From assembly GCF_022605725.1 (NCBI RefSeq), contig NC_065562.1, positions 124,001 to 188,000 of the forward strand: a DNA stretch of 64,000 nt, written 5' to 3'. This DNA is from Anthonomus grandis grandis (Eukaryota; Arthropoda; Insecta; Coleoptera; Curculionidae). Below the pieces are notes generated by a model. The model made no database searches. It was not told where the DNA came from and worked only from the letters and a program-made list of their open reading frames with translations. This document shows, one piece after another, positions 33,604 through 44,500 of this stretch (position 1 is its first letter; every line of letters starts with the position of its first letter). The position numbers were made by a program, and so were the translations under genes.

Positions 33604-33919
33604 ATCACATGACAATATTATGATATGCAAGTCATGCCAAAAACAAAATAATCACACAAGGCCGGGCCGGTGAGCCGTCGAGCCGCCCAACTCAATATAA
33701 TCATAGAATACCCAGACAAATCAAGGTCGACACGCTAGAAAAGAAATTTTTTGGCACCTCAGCAGCTCGCATCGCGATATTTCTTGGCCGCCCAACTACC
33801 GTCCCAGCTGATCGAGTTGGGTGTCCAAATAGGTGCCATTTACAATGCATTGGAGTATTTTTCTATTTGTCTGGTTATTTTATGCTGTTATATAATAAAT
33901 TAGTGTAGGTATTAGATCA
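33604..33919. other. Non-coding segment with imperfect inverted repeats
   Basis: CCCAGACAAA(T) at 33711-33721 pairs with ATTTGTCTGG at 33865-33874, and TGGCACCT (33752-33759) with AGGTGCCA (33831-33838), nested with almost equal spacing. GCCGCCCAACT occurs twice, near 33682 and 33786. No gene seen. It could be a small decayed DNA element or the left end region of the Maverick. Confidence 0.4.
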
Positions 33920-34225
33920 ATGGTGGTGAGGTTATCAGTTGCGGTTTTACAGTCCTGTGAAATAACCCTCGTTGATGATGATTCACTCTTTGAGCATGTG
34001 TTTAAATATTTCCATTCGCTATCACCGAATGTGCGATTTATAAATATAACTCTTAATTTATATTCCGATGCGTTTACGGGTAATGCCACAGAGAAGGAAG
34101 CAGGGTTTTTTTATCGAATCCATTCTACTCCAAGCAAATGGTCAAGTATTATTCGTTCTATTAAAACAAATGTATATTTCTTTACCATTATCCGGATGAC
34201 TAATGAAAAATGTATTATTAATTAG
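33920..34225 (+). CDS. Unidentified 101-codon ORF
   Basis: Begins MVVRLSVAVLQSCEITLVDDDSLF and ends near 34225. No motif recognised, and no signal or membrane segment is obvious. It lies between the Gypsy 3 end and the leftward Maverick genes, converging with them. Composition is compatible with coding, but there is no supporting evidence beyond length. Confidence 0.25.
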   Translation: MVVRLSVAVLQSCEITLVDDDSLFEHVFKYFHSLSPNVRFINITLNLYSDAFTGNATEKEAGFFYRIHSTPSKWSSIIRSIKTNVYFFTIIRMTNEKCIIN

Positions 34226-34360
34226 AGCTGATAAAAGTAAAAATTTCGCTTAACATGGCCATATTATTTAATTGTAGTAAGTAATATGTTGTTGTTATTG
34301 AGGTGAGGAAAGGAAATAAACTGAAACTAAAAAACGAAATATTATGTTTTTATATATTTA

Positions 34361-34852
34361 TTAACATGGTAATAAGTTACATAAATAGTTATACAAAAAT
34401 GTGGCGTTATTTTTACTACACATGCAATTCGATAAAGAGTGAGAAAACCAAGCTGGTCGATCCATTTTAAAACTTGGAGTTGTCTGTTCAACGTTAAGAA
34501 TTGCCACTTCTGGATTGTTCTTTAGAAGATCTCTCAGGAAGTTGTACTTTTGATGACCTCGTACATAGATTCTTTGAATATCATAATTCTTAATTATTTC
34601 CACTAAAGTTCTTTTTACGTCAGATAAGGTACTGGATCCTGCGTAGTAATTAATTCGATGATGATGTTGTCGTAAATAATTTGCTATTCTTTTTCAGCAA
34701 TACTTAACTCACTATGCAATTTTGGAGGTTTAATTAAAAAGTGTTCACATCGAATCTTATCAAATATAGTAATTTCTTTCGGTATAATAAAATTATTTGA
34801 ATCTTCAGTTTGGTAAACACCTTGAATGTCAATAGTTATGAATCTCATGTTG
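34361..34852 (-). pseudogene. Conserved Maverick-associated ORF, one frame break
   Basis: ATG at 34852 opens MRFITIDIQGVYQ; the frame has a TAG near 34695 and continues in another frame, with EIIKNYDIQRIYVRGHQKYN, to 34361. The early acidic residue in ITIDIQG, the spacing to HFLIKPP and the later IYVRGHQK resemble a small protein found repeatedly in arthropod Mavericks. A DEDD-type nuclease fold is possible, but this is inference. It is encoded just downstream of the capsid gene and in the same direction. Confidence 0.55.
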
Positions 34853-34906
34853 TTATTGTTGTTACCTAAACGGTTACTAAATAAATGAAGAATAAAATCG
34901 ACCCTT

Positions 34907-35780
34907 TTATACTAGTTCTCTTATCAAAGTAGTCAACGGATTGTATTCTATTATTTTATTGTTAATAATTATGCAATAACATCGGGTATTATCGGGGAAA
35001 TTCGTGCCAGCTTCGAATTCTAGCTTTACGTCGACTGTAGATAATTTTATAAATTGGCAGGAACAATCGATTACAAATATTGGATATTTTAAAAAGGCAG
35101 TATAATTAAACAGAGGAAAGCTTATATTCCTACCATAAAATAACTTTTGAAAGTCCGAATATAATTGATATGACTCGGTATATTTTCTTTTTGTAAAGTC
35201 GAAGTTTTGGTTTTCAAATGGATACACTTCGGAGTTTAACCATAACCGTATGTTATTAATATTTATGTCATCGTAATTATTTATATCTCTTGAAGGATTA
35301 TCTTTTCGATTTGTCTGAAAGCAGACACAAACAAATCTTGGTCTAGTTAAATTTGAAGTGGTTTTTACACTCCATACATCTTTATTTGTGGCCTTTAGTG
35401 ATGTCAGTTCATGGAATTCTCATTGTCTAAAGGGAATCTGAATAAATCTGTTTGAATTGATTTGTTCCAGTAAATGTAACTTATATGGATCACTAAGATG
35501 TATATGTTTTACTTTTAATTCAATTTTTTGAATATCTATAGTAGCTCTACTGGTACCGCTACTTTTATAACAAGTATTATCATTGCGAGCTCTTACTAAA
35601 CGAAAATCATGTTTTCTTATAACAATTTTACGATAATCATGAAAGATACTAAATAAATGTCCTAATGGGATTCGAAGACTAAAGGTTTTGTCTTTTTCAT
35701 TGTAAGTAGGAATATCATTAGAATTTAGACAGGAAATCCATCCGCCTCCTCCTATAGAAACACATTCATCTGGTGAATAG
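34907..35780 (-). pseudogene. Maverick major capsid protein, C-terminal part
   Basis: Minus-strand reading from about 35780: DECVSIGGGGWISC, a basic middle section, then (34907-35227) YPFENQNFDFTKRKYTESYQ, FPLFNYTAFLKYPIFVIDCS and VKLEFEAGTNFP, close to the C-terminal jelly roll of Maverick/adintovirus hexon-like capsid proteins. A TGA near 35430 and a frame change near 35775 break it, and the N-terminal half of the usual roughly 450-600-residue protein is not visible. It would form the main capsid shell with the neighbouring minor capsid protein. Confidence 0.75.
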
Positions 35781-36041
35781 CATAATAGCCCTCATGTCCC
35801 TGCCCATGCCCCCATAATGTTTTAAAACAGAGATACTTTTTTTAGACAATTTATTTTGATGTTTTTTATTACTAGTAGTATGCGAGTCTTGTTGTTGCTG
35901 TTGTTGTGTTTCACTAAACGATTTATAATCGACTGATGACTTTTTCATTATGCTCTCTAATTTATTGCTTTTATTTGGCTCCTTATCCGTCAAGACTAAC
36001 TTATTATTATCAAAGTCATCATATCTAATAATTAAGCCCAT
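35766..36041 (-). CDS. Small Q-rich ORF between the capsid genes
   Basis: 91 codons starting MGLIIRYDDFDNNK, with a poly-glutamine run and a basic C-terminal half. Lies between the minor and major capsid genes on the same strand. It may be an N-terminal remnant of the major capsid gene or a separate small structural protein. Not recognised. Confidence 0.35.
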   Translation of the reverse strand: MGLIIRYDDFDNNKLVLTDKEPNKSNKLESIMKKSSVDYKSFSETQQQQQQDSHTTSNKKHQNKLSKKSISVLKHYGGMGRDMRAIMLFTR

Positions 36042-36099
36042 CTTGTTTACTTTCCAAGAAATAGTTGTTCAACTATTTCTTCAACTATTATAATAGTTG

Positions 36100-36807
36100 T
36101 TAAACTATTTCTTCGTTTTGAAAGTTCACTAGCTCTCCGTTTTGATCTGTTACCTCAACGGATATATTGTCAATGACATGTTTTTTATTAATCGGTAAAT
36201 ATATAGGGTTATGTGGAACAATATTTATAGCATAACCTGGATCAACAGTTGGGGCAAACTCGAATAATTTGTGGGCTGGTCTATTACCATAATAACACCC
36301 CGAAACGATATTACAATTTATTCGTATTGTCACTACTTTTATTATATTAACAGGTATATTGGATATATGGTTTTTTAATTTTGGTAATACCTTCTTTGAG
36401 AATAGCCTTCCCACTGACTTATCATCACTAAAGTCTAGGTCAAAGATACTCTGCACTTCACATTTTAAGGTATTATTATTAGGTTTAATAGATAAAATTC
36501 GATTTTTCTCTTCTTGCGTACAAGTATTTGATGAGCACAGTGTTAATCTTAGGTATTCTTCTATATCGCTTATTTCATATACTCCAGTCGGAATTTCGAT
36601 AACTTGATCATTACTACCTGTTAAAATTTTAAATTGGTTATTCACATTTTCTTCAATATTTGGTATACTGTTATAGGTATGAAAACCTATTAGAGATATT
36701 GAGTAATTATAATTGGCATCAAGTTGAATTGGTGGAAAGAAGTCAGCACTTAAGATGCTACTATGACCTTTCAACGTGATTGTCTGAGACATGACTAAAT
36801 AAAACAC
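36100..36807 (-). CDS. Maverick minor capsid (penton-like) protein
   Basis: 235 codons, no internal break. SQTITLKGHSSILSADFFPP at the start, YNYSISLIGFHTYNSIPNI, and SGCYYGNRPAHKLFEFAPTV near the C-terminus match the single-jelly-roll minor capsid/penton proteins of Mavericks. The first ATG is at 36807; a second at 36792 gives a start closer to relatives (MSQTITLKG) and is equally possible. It would occupy capsid vertices. It is one of the few undamaged genes of this provirus. Confidence 0.8.
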   Translation of the reverse strand: MFYLVMSQTITLKGHSSILSADFFPPIQLDANYNYSISLIGFHTYNSIPNIEENVNNQFKILTGSNDQVIEIPTGVYEISDIEEYLRLTLCSSNTCTQEEKNRILSIKPNNNTLKCEVQSIFDLDFSDDKSVGRLFSKKVLPKLKNHISNIPVNIIKVVTIRINCNIVSGCYYGNRPAHKLFEFAPTVDPGYAINIVPHNPIYLPINKKHVIDNISVEVTDQNGELVNFQNEEIV

Positions 36808-36842
36808 CTTTTTTTCTTTGATATTTATATAACTATATTTTC

Positions 36843-38000
36843 TTAAACATTATTATATAAATATTTTAAGCATAAATGTCCACAACAAATGAACTATAGT
36901 TTTGATAACAGTTATGATTATAAATAATATTACATTCGTTTCTTCGTGTTAAATAATCGACTAATTCTATAGGTGGCTTAAGATTGCCAAAGCTATCGAA
37001 ATAGCAAATGTCTTTATCTTTCTTTATGTATGCTACCCAATGACTTCCAACTCCTTTTTGGGAATACAAATTAACTATACCGCATTCAAATTTAAAAGGT
37101 CCACGTTCTGGAAGACTATCTCGCATATAATATATACACCTCGAATTCCTTTAATTTTTAAATTATTTGCCGCTTTTTCCAAATCGAAATTGGTCAGAGG
37201 TCTCTTAGGTAGCTTTATTGGAAGTTTTTTGACTGCTTGTTTAAGTATAAACCAAGCCCCTTTCTATATTTGCTTAAATAAAGTCCTGCTCCTTTTTTCC
37301 CCAAAGCTATAGCTTCCATTCTTTGGTTATGCCTTTCGGTCTCTTCCAGTTTTTTTCTAGCAGCCTTCATGTCATTAACTGTCTTCGCAACAGCAGATAT
37401 TCCTCCTGTTAGACTGCCTGTTGCACTCAATCCGGCAAGAATAGGTAAGAGAGGTAAGATTCCTCCTTTTTTAGGAACAGGAAGGACTCTTGGTAAATTA
37501 ATTTGCTTTTTACCACCAACTCGTTTTATTATTGAACGTGCTTGATTTACAAGAGAGCCGATTCCTGTTCTTAACGATAAATCATGATTCTTTCATCAAA
37601 GGAAGTAATAAAGCTTTTCTAAAATTTAAATTTTTTGATTTTCTTTTTAAATTTTTCTTTTTCGATTTTCGTGATTTTTTCCGGGACTTTGCATCATTTT
37701 TTATTCCTAACCCCATTTTCCGCTTCGTTTTTATAGCATTAGTTACGAACCAGCTCGAGAATTTTTCTTTCATAGAACAATCAGGAGCTTTCACTCTTTC
37801 CCACGCTTTATATTCTAAGGCTTGGTCAGCTTTATGTCTTTAAGCTTCTAATGAATTATAATTTGCGTAAGCTATATCGTGTTCCCTGCAAGCGTTATCC
37901 AACTTATTAATTCCCTTTTCTCCTCTAACCAATCTTTCTGTTAATTTCGTGCCAGGTCCACAAAATTGATACCTATAGTAGTATATTATAAAAGTATAAA
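36843..38000 (-). pseudogene. Maverick PLA2-like / core / adenain-like protease polyprotein, broken
   Basis: Reading leftward: a PLA2-like domain with calcium loop CGPGT and catalytic HDIAY (about 37865-37960), followed by RHKADQALEYKAWERVKA and an in-frame TAA near 37840. Then a lysine/arginine-rich basic stretch (about 37600-37720), a core-protein-like part (GILPLLPILAGLSATGSLTG, about 37380-37460; KGLGLYLNKQSKN near 37220), the linker LPKRPLTNFDLEKA, and a cysteine protease (HWVAYIKKDKDICYFDSFGN, about 36990-37040). The protease Cys box CGHLCL lies in the next frame at about 36868-36885. At least one stop and three frame changes separate the parts. Order and spacing suggest one continuous precursor. 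PLA2 may aid membrane penetration and the protease processes virion proteins; both roles are inferred from the families. Confidence 0.75.
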
Positions 38001-38033
38001 AAGAAAAAATATTAATATTTTTAAAATTATGTC

Positions 38034-38181
38034 CTACCCAGGTATGTAAAGCTCTATTGGTAAGCGATTTATAAGATTATTAAGTGATCCTCCTTCTTTC
38101 AAGGTCAACATTGATCTGATATAAAATACTATATATTATATATATACATTTTCTAAGCCGTTTATTAGAGTACATAGAAAC
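38034..38181. promoter_or_regulatory. Divergent promoter region of the Maverick
   Basis: Lies between the leftward polyprotein and the rightward ATPase. Contains ATACTATATATTATATATATAC (in part a TATA-like run, about 38125-38148). It is the only intergenic segment between the two divergent gene blocks, so a bidirectional promoter is likely but unproven. Confidence 0.4.
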
Positions 38182-38742
38182 ATGACGATTTTTCCACAAC
38201 CCTGTGCATTTCCCGTCAAAAATCAAGATTTAGAAGATACGAGTAAAATTAGGAAACATGGTCCGTTATTACCCAATACTGTTAGAGCTCTTATAGTAGG
38301 ACCAAGCAATTGTGGAAAAAGTAATGTTCTTCTGAGTTTAATCTTCGAGCCAAATGGATTACGATTTGAAAATATTTACGTATTCTCTAAAACTCTAAAT
38401 CAACCTAAATATGAATTATTGCGTAATGTTATGAAAGAAGTGAAAGAAATTGGATATTTTAACTTTCAACAAAGCGATGATATAATCAGTCCTTCGGATG
38501 CTAAAAAAAATTCTATTATAATATTTGATGACATAGTATGCGATAAGCACGATAAAATTAGGTCTTATTTTTCTATGGGACGTCATAGAAATATCGATTC
38601 ATTTTATTTATGTCAGATTCCCAAACATTTAATCAGAGATAATGCTAATATGTTAATGTTATTTAAACAAGATAAAATAAATTTTAGACATATTTATAAT
38701 GAGCACGTTAATACTGATATGGAGTTTGACATGTTTAAATAA
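38182..38742 (+). CDS. Maverick packaging ATPase (FtsK/HerA, A32-like)
   Basis: 186 codons from ATG at 38182 to TAA. Walker A VGPSNCGKSNVLLSL is at about residues 43-57, and Walker B SIIIFDDIV near residue 118. Downstream, MGRHRNIDSFYLCQIPKHLIR matches the sensor/arginine region of Maverick genome-packaging ATPases. Length is somewhat short of the usual 200-250 residues but no break is visible. It would pump the linear genome into capsids. First gene of the rightward block. Confidence 0.85.
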   Translation: MTIFPQPCAFPVKNQDLEDTSKIRKHGPLLPNTVRALIVGPSNCGKSNVLLSLIFEPNGLRFENIYVFSKTLNQPKYELLRNVMKEVKEIGYFNFQQSDDIISPSDAKKNSIIIFDDIVCDKHDKIRSYFSMGRHRNIDSFYLCQIPKHLIRDNANMLMLFKQDKINFRHIYNEHVNTDMEFDMFK

Positions 38743-39004
38743 ATATGCTCAAAGTGTAGGAAAGCAAAATTTTTTTTTTTAAATAAATTTATTTTTGGTC
38801 ATTGTTAAAGATGACGATATTAAAAAAGGGAGATACCGCAAAGGATTTGATAAATTCATTTTATTTTAAATAACTTTTTTTCTCTTTTTATACTCATCAT
38901 AAACATATAAAAGCCGAAGTCGTAATGAAAAAATAGTCAGATATATTTCTAAAGTTAAGGTGATAACAAGTAAACAATAAATACAAAAGGTTTTAACATC
39001 CATT

Positions 39005-40021
39005 ATGATGCTGTCTAATAAAAAGAAACATGTTAAACGTAAAATTATTAAAGTCGCAGAGAATGTTAGGAAAAAATATAAGTTATTAAAATCACAGGAA
39101 CAAAGTGAAACTACCCAGTTTGATACTCTGTTTAAACCTATTTCCAGTCCACTGAAAAATATTCAAGAGAATATTTCGTACATAAAAGATACTACTGTAA
39201 AAAATAAAATACCTGAACCAGTGATGGAATCGAGTAAAGTAAAATTTAAAAAAAGAAAACCCCAAAAATATCGAATTTTTCAAACCATCAAAAAAAGAAA
39301 TCCATTGCTAGAACAAAAAAGCGAAGAAAATAATTTTATTGTAGACGAAGAACAGCCAGTAGAAAGTTCTAATGATGATGATGAGACATGGTCTGAAGCG
39401 TACTCGGAAGAGCCTTAACAACAAAATCAACCACAACAACAACAAGAACAACATGTCAGGAAGTCGGAACTTTTTTCGCATTATTCTGATATACCCAAAT
39501 TATATATTCAGGAATTGCTTAAAGGTAAAAAAGGCATATATGATACTACGTATGGGCCAAAGTTTATTAAAGGAAGTAAAAATGAACGGCAATTAGGAAA
39601 CAAAAGAATGAAAATTCATTCTACAGGAGACTTGAAAATATACAATACATTATTTAAATCGACTATAGGATTATATGAATTATTATTTAAACTCAAGCCA
39701 CAAAATTATACGACAACAGACTTTGCAAACTATAAAAAAATAATTTTAATATCAAACATCGCTTTTCGCGATTTTGATAAAACCAAACAGATTTCGGGAA
39801 ATAAATCATGGAAATATAAAAATATAATTAAACCAATTTTTGAAAAATTACCAAAAGAGAAAACGGGAGGTAACATAAATGTATATAATAGAAAACCTAT
39901 GGAATATATTTATTGGGATAATCCAAATGAATTGGTTGAACGTTTAGCGTTGTTACACGCCTCATCAACTGCAGGAAATAACTATTCCCATTTAAATAAG
40001 ATAAGAGCGATAGAAGCATGA
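39005..40021 (+). pseudogene. Maverick DUF8207-type protein, one frame break
   Basis: The N-terminal part (39005-39418) begins MMLSNKKKHVKRKIIKV, a lysine-rich helix, and ends in an acidic tail. The conserved C-terminal part is in another frame, ending at 40021: KKGIYDTTYGPKF, KSTIGLYELLFKLKPQNYT, and NPNELVERLALLHASSTAGN. The last is the signature seen in many arthropod Maverick proteins annotated DUF8207. A glutamine/asparagine-codon run (39418-39450) surrounds the frame change. Function unknown, possibly a structural or DNA-binding protein. Confidence 0.7.
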
Positions 40022-40083
40022 ACTACGAGAGACAAATATTATATATTAATCAAGTTTATATGAGTAAATAGATCATTTCAAAT

Positions 40084-40583
40084 ATGTCTGTTGATAAGTT
40101 TGGACGTACAACGCATGAAGGTACAAGTAAGAAATTTCGTTTAGATTTTTCGCAGCTACATCAGCAGCTTGCTTATACAAAAGATGGGGATTTTGATTTA
40201 CAAAATCGAAGGTTATGTAACGCTAAAGATCCAGAAAATTCACAGGATTGCGTAACTAAAAAATATATAGATGACATAAATAACACGATAGAGGCAAAAA
40301 ATAATGCTTTATTAGAAATTATACAAAAAATATTATTATTCCATTAGAACTAAAAATTCAACAATTAGAGAAAGCAAATATAGAATCAAAAAACTCATTA
40401 AAACAGATATTTGAAGAAATAAATTTATTTATATCAAGAAATCCACCAACGGCAGGCAAGCATATGGCAACTAAGAAGTACGTAGATGATGCAATAGTAT
40501 CAACAAAACAGTCTCTCAGAAGTGATATGAATAACACAAAAAATGATATTTTAAAAATTGTAGGAAATTTAATAAAATTGTAG
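40084..40583 (+). pseudogene. Maverick fibre-like/conserved small protein, one frame break
   Basis: Starts MSVDKFGRTTHEGTSKKF, with DFDLQNRRLCNAKDPENSQD followed by CVTKKYIDD. The frame ends at 40347, and the continuation in another frame to 40583 contains a second HMATKKYVDDAIVSTKQSL unit. The repeated T-K-K-Y-(I/V)-D-D block resembles units seen in tail-fibre-type trimeric proteins. An internal duplication is visible. The MSVDKFGR opening is common in Maverick proteins of this position. Confidence 0.55.
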
Positions 40584-40653
40584 AATTTTTTTAAGTAATA
40601 AATTTATTAGTCTATTAGTTTGTGCATTATTATGAGTCAAGAACCCGTACAAT

Positions 40654-41524
40654 ATGGATCTGACGAATACGAATAGTGTAAAAGCCAAAATTGTTGACGA
40701 GCTTCATAAACCGGCTCGTCGTAATTTTATTAGAAGGAAAACCATTTTAAAAGGAATTCGAGAACTATATCAAATTGATATAGCTGATTACCAAACTATA
40801 GAAAAATTTAATAAGGGATATAGGTACATTTTAGTGGTTATACATTGTTTTACAAAATTTCTAATGACTGAACCGCTAAAGTCAAAATCGACAAAGGAGG
40901 TAGCAACTACGATGAGAAAGATTTTAAACAAATATGGACGTGTAAAAAATATGCAGTCAGATCAAAGTTTAGAATTTTTTGGCTCGCATTTCCAAAACTA
41001 ATGAAGGAATTTAACATAAACCATTATCATACCTACAGTGTAATAAAATGTAGTATGGTGGAACGAGTAATTAGAACACTTAAGTCAAAGCTACAAAAAG
41101 TATTTCATCTAAATGGAACATACAACTGGATGAATCATTTAGAAAATGTTGTTAAAAATTATAATACTACGAAACATATAACTATCAAGCTTAAACCTAT
41201 AGATGTTAAAAAGAAACATGAGAAGCCATTACTTTCTACTGTTTACAAGTGTATTCCTCTTGAAGAGGATACAGGACCCGTACGTTACACCCGATATATG
41301 CAAAAGCCTCGATACCAAGTAGACGATATTGTTCGAATTTCGAAACAAAAAAATATATTTGAAAAAGGATATACCGCCAATTGGACAACGGAACTTTTTA
41401 AAATAATAGAAGTGAAATCTACCTATACCCAGCTACGTATATGCTAAGTGATTTAAATAATCGACCAATTTTAGGTTACTTTTACGAAGAGGAATTGCAA
41501 AAAACTATGCATCCTAATATATAT
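40654..41524 (+). pseudogene. Maverick integrase (rve), core, interrupted
   Basis: The core begins near 40654. YQIDIADYQTIEKFNKGYRYI carries the first acidic position and NMQSDQSLEFFGSHF the second (about 40951-40995). After a frame change at about 41000, HTYSVIKCSMVERVIRTLKS has the catalytic Glu (about 41055). Then NYNTTKHITIKLKPIDV and an SH3-like segment (YQVDDIVRISKQ...FEKGYTANWTTELFKI). A frame change near 41447 precedes GYFYEEELQKTMHPNI, after which a transposon begins at 41525. The chromodomain resumes at 45465. It would insert the element into the host genome. Confidence 0.85.
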
Positions 41525-44500
41525 CGTTCATGCGGAAGAAGAGAGTTACATCTCCAAATTTTTAATTTTTCACTTTTTTTTATATTTCAACTTAAAAACC
41601 TGCTAATTTTAATGTGAAAAAATGTTACATCTGAGTTTAAATAATTTAGCCAATAGATGGCGCATGTAACTGTTTGTACAGAAGCAAATTGACGAGTCGT
41701 TGCTTGTCAAGATCATTACATTTTCAGTTGCTCCATGTGCTTCCAGGAGAGTGCGCCGAGAAATTTGGAAAACTGTTATATCTAACAATATAACCATATA
41801 TTTATTAGTTGTATTTTGTTTTGTGTTGTTAGAACAGTTGTATTTTGTTTTATAACAGTTTCGTAATAAGGTAAATATTAAAATTCTATTTATTTTTCTG
41901 GGAAAGAGGGTTATAAATCAAATGTAACACTCTTCTTTACTATAAAATAACAGAAATTTTTACCAAGCGCTCTGAAATAAGGTAACATTTTGATTTATAA
42001 CTCTATTTCATGCAATTCCATACTATTTTTCGGTATTTTAAGCAACATCTAAAAAGAATTTTAGAGATATAACTGTCTTCCGCAAAATATGTCCAAATAT
42101 GTTTTGTTATAATTTAAAATAAATCTTTTTTTAAAAAACAACATTTAAACAAAATAATTTTTTATAAATGGTATTTTTTGTTGTAGAGTTCAGTTGCTGT
42201 AAAATGGCTTTTCGTAACCGGACAAATCTCATAATAATGAATGCCAGCCTTATTATTTCAAATGAGGGTATTAGTGAAAACAATTTAAATAATAATAACA
42301 TGCCTACAGAGAGTATTGCTGAGATAGTTGAACTCATTAACCAAAGTAAGTTTAATTGGTCTATTAATGGGTTTGTTAAGTATACGTGGTTTTTTAAATG
42401 TGTCTTTTAATATTGAGAGCTGAAAAATTGTGAATAAAATAAAAAAAATTATATACATATACCTACGATGTATATTTCTTTTTTACTTTTAGATGAGGAT
42501 TTAGAATCTGCTCTTAGTGAGGAGGTGAATTATAACATTACAGATTACTTGACAGGAGAAGTTCTAGAAAAGGACACTAATAAAGAGAATCAATCACCAT
42601 ACAATCACTTGCGTAAGATAATTAATTATGGCAACTTCTTTTTAATATTTATAAAAATTCAAAATTTACAAATAAATATAAAATTATTATTGTGGATATT
42701 TTTTTTAATACTATAGAATGTTTTAAAAAGTTAAAAAGAGAGTTATATACGGTGGATAATATATAAAAACATTCAGAGTAAACAGATTATGAAATATCGT
42801 GTTTTAAATTTTAGAACCTACTGGAGCAACTGAAAGCCTTATAAAAGAGAGAATCAACGAAAATTTAAGTTTAAATGACGAAACTTTAAATTCAGTTTAC
42901 GACAGTCAACCCGGGCCATCCAATAAAACAGGTAAATTTCGTATTAACCAAGAAATTATAATAATATTTACACTCGAAATACTATTTATAGCAACTTGAA
43001 GTTTTTTTTATTCTTTATAGATCAGCATTTTAAAGAATCATCAAGTGGAAGCTCAAGTAGTTCCTCATCGTCTACTTCCGATAGTTCAGATACGGAAACA
43101 GATGATGAAGAACCCTTTGGTTCTGACGATAGTATTGGTGATCCGAACTATAGCCTTCCAAAGAGAAAAACTATAAATCCGTCCTCTAATGAAAAAGACT
43201 AAGAAAACGACTAAAACTTAGCCACACTTGGCAAAAAAATGAAGCAAAAAAATTGAGAAACGCAGGTAAAGCTTACGCATCAATGAGATTAGTGAAAAAT
43301 ATGGACGGGAGCAAAGCAAAATTGAGAGTTGAGCGACCAGCAAGAAAACTTCTTCCTCCTTGTGAAGAAAGGTGCAAATTAAAATGCTCTCTAAAAATAA
43401 ACCATGAACAACGCGAAAATATATTTGACGAGTATTGACGAGTAAAAGATATAGATAAACAAAGGCAGTTTATTTCATCAAACATGACAACTGTAAATCC
43501 CAAATATAAATATTCAAATGTTGAAAAACCAAGAAATCCGAATAATGCGTACTATTTTAAAATAGAAGAAAAAAACATAAGAGTGTGTAAATTTTTTTTC
43601 ATTAATACATTGGCAATTAACCATAGAGTTATCTCTACCGTTTTAAAGAAACAAGCTGTTTGTGAAAGTGGAAAGGTAGTAGAGTCTGACAAAAGAGGAC
43701 GCCATGGAAACCACTCAAACATAAGCGATTTAATTAAAAATGGAATTAGAGACCATATTAATAGCATACCTCGTATTGAAAGTCATTATTGCCGCTCGCA
43801 TTCCAGTAAAGAGTACATTGAAGGTAGTAAGTGTTTGGCAGAATTACATAGGGATTACGTAAAAATATGCAAGGAAAAAAATGAACCTGCGGCAAATTAT
43901 CTTATATATAAAAAGATATTTAATGAAGAATTTAATATAGCATTTCATGTTCCAAAAAAAGATATGTGCGAATTGTGTTTGCAATATAGAGAGTCTACAG
44001 AGGAAGCAAAACTGGAAATTCGGGAAAAGTATGAGAAACACATAAAGGAAGATCTTATCAGAAAACAGAAGGAACAAGATAAAGAAAGTCCAGATAATGT
44101 AAAAGTAGTAGTGTATGATTTGCAGGCAGTATTGCCATGCCCCATTGGCGATGCCTCATCGTTCTATTATGTGTCTAAATTGAATGTATTGAACTTTACC
44201 TTGTCTGATATAAAAAGTCACGAAGGGACTTGTTTTTTGTGGCATGAAGGTGAAGCTCAAAGAGGTTCAAGTGAAATAGGTACTTGCATTTTTAGATACC
44301 TTGAAGCTACCATAAAAGATCAGAAGGATGTTGAACCTGTTTTTTACTCTGACAATTGTGCAGGTCAAAACAAAAATAAATTTATACTATCTCTATACAT
44401 GTACTCTATCAAACGCTTTGATCTTAAATCAATATCACATAAATTCTTTATACCAGGCCATGGACAAAGCGAAGGAGATAGTATGCATTCAATTATTGAG

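Noticed and set aside
37532..37843. Phe-rich plus-strand open frame of 103 codons
   Set aside because: Antisense of the lysine-rich basic stretch of the Maverick polyprotein; Phe-richness is the mirror of AAA codons.
39418..39450. CAA/AAC repeat as a CRISPR-like or satellite array
   Set aside because: Only about 30 bp of a simple trinucleotide run within a Maverick gene; no spacers.
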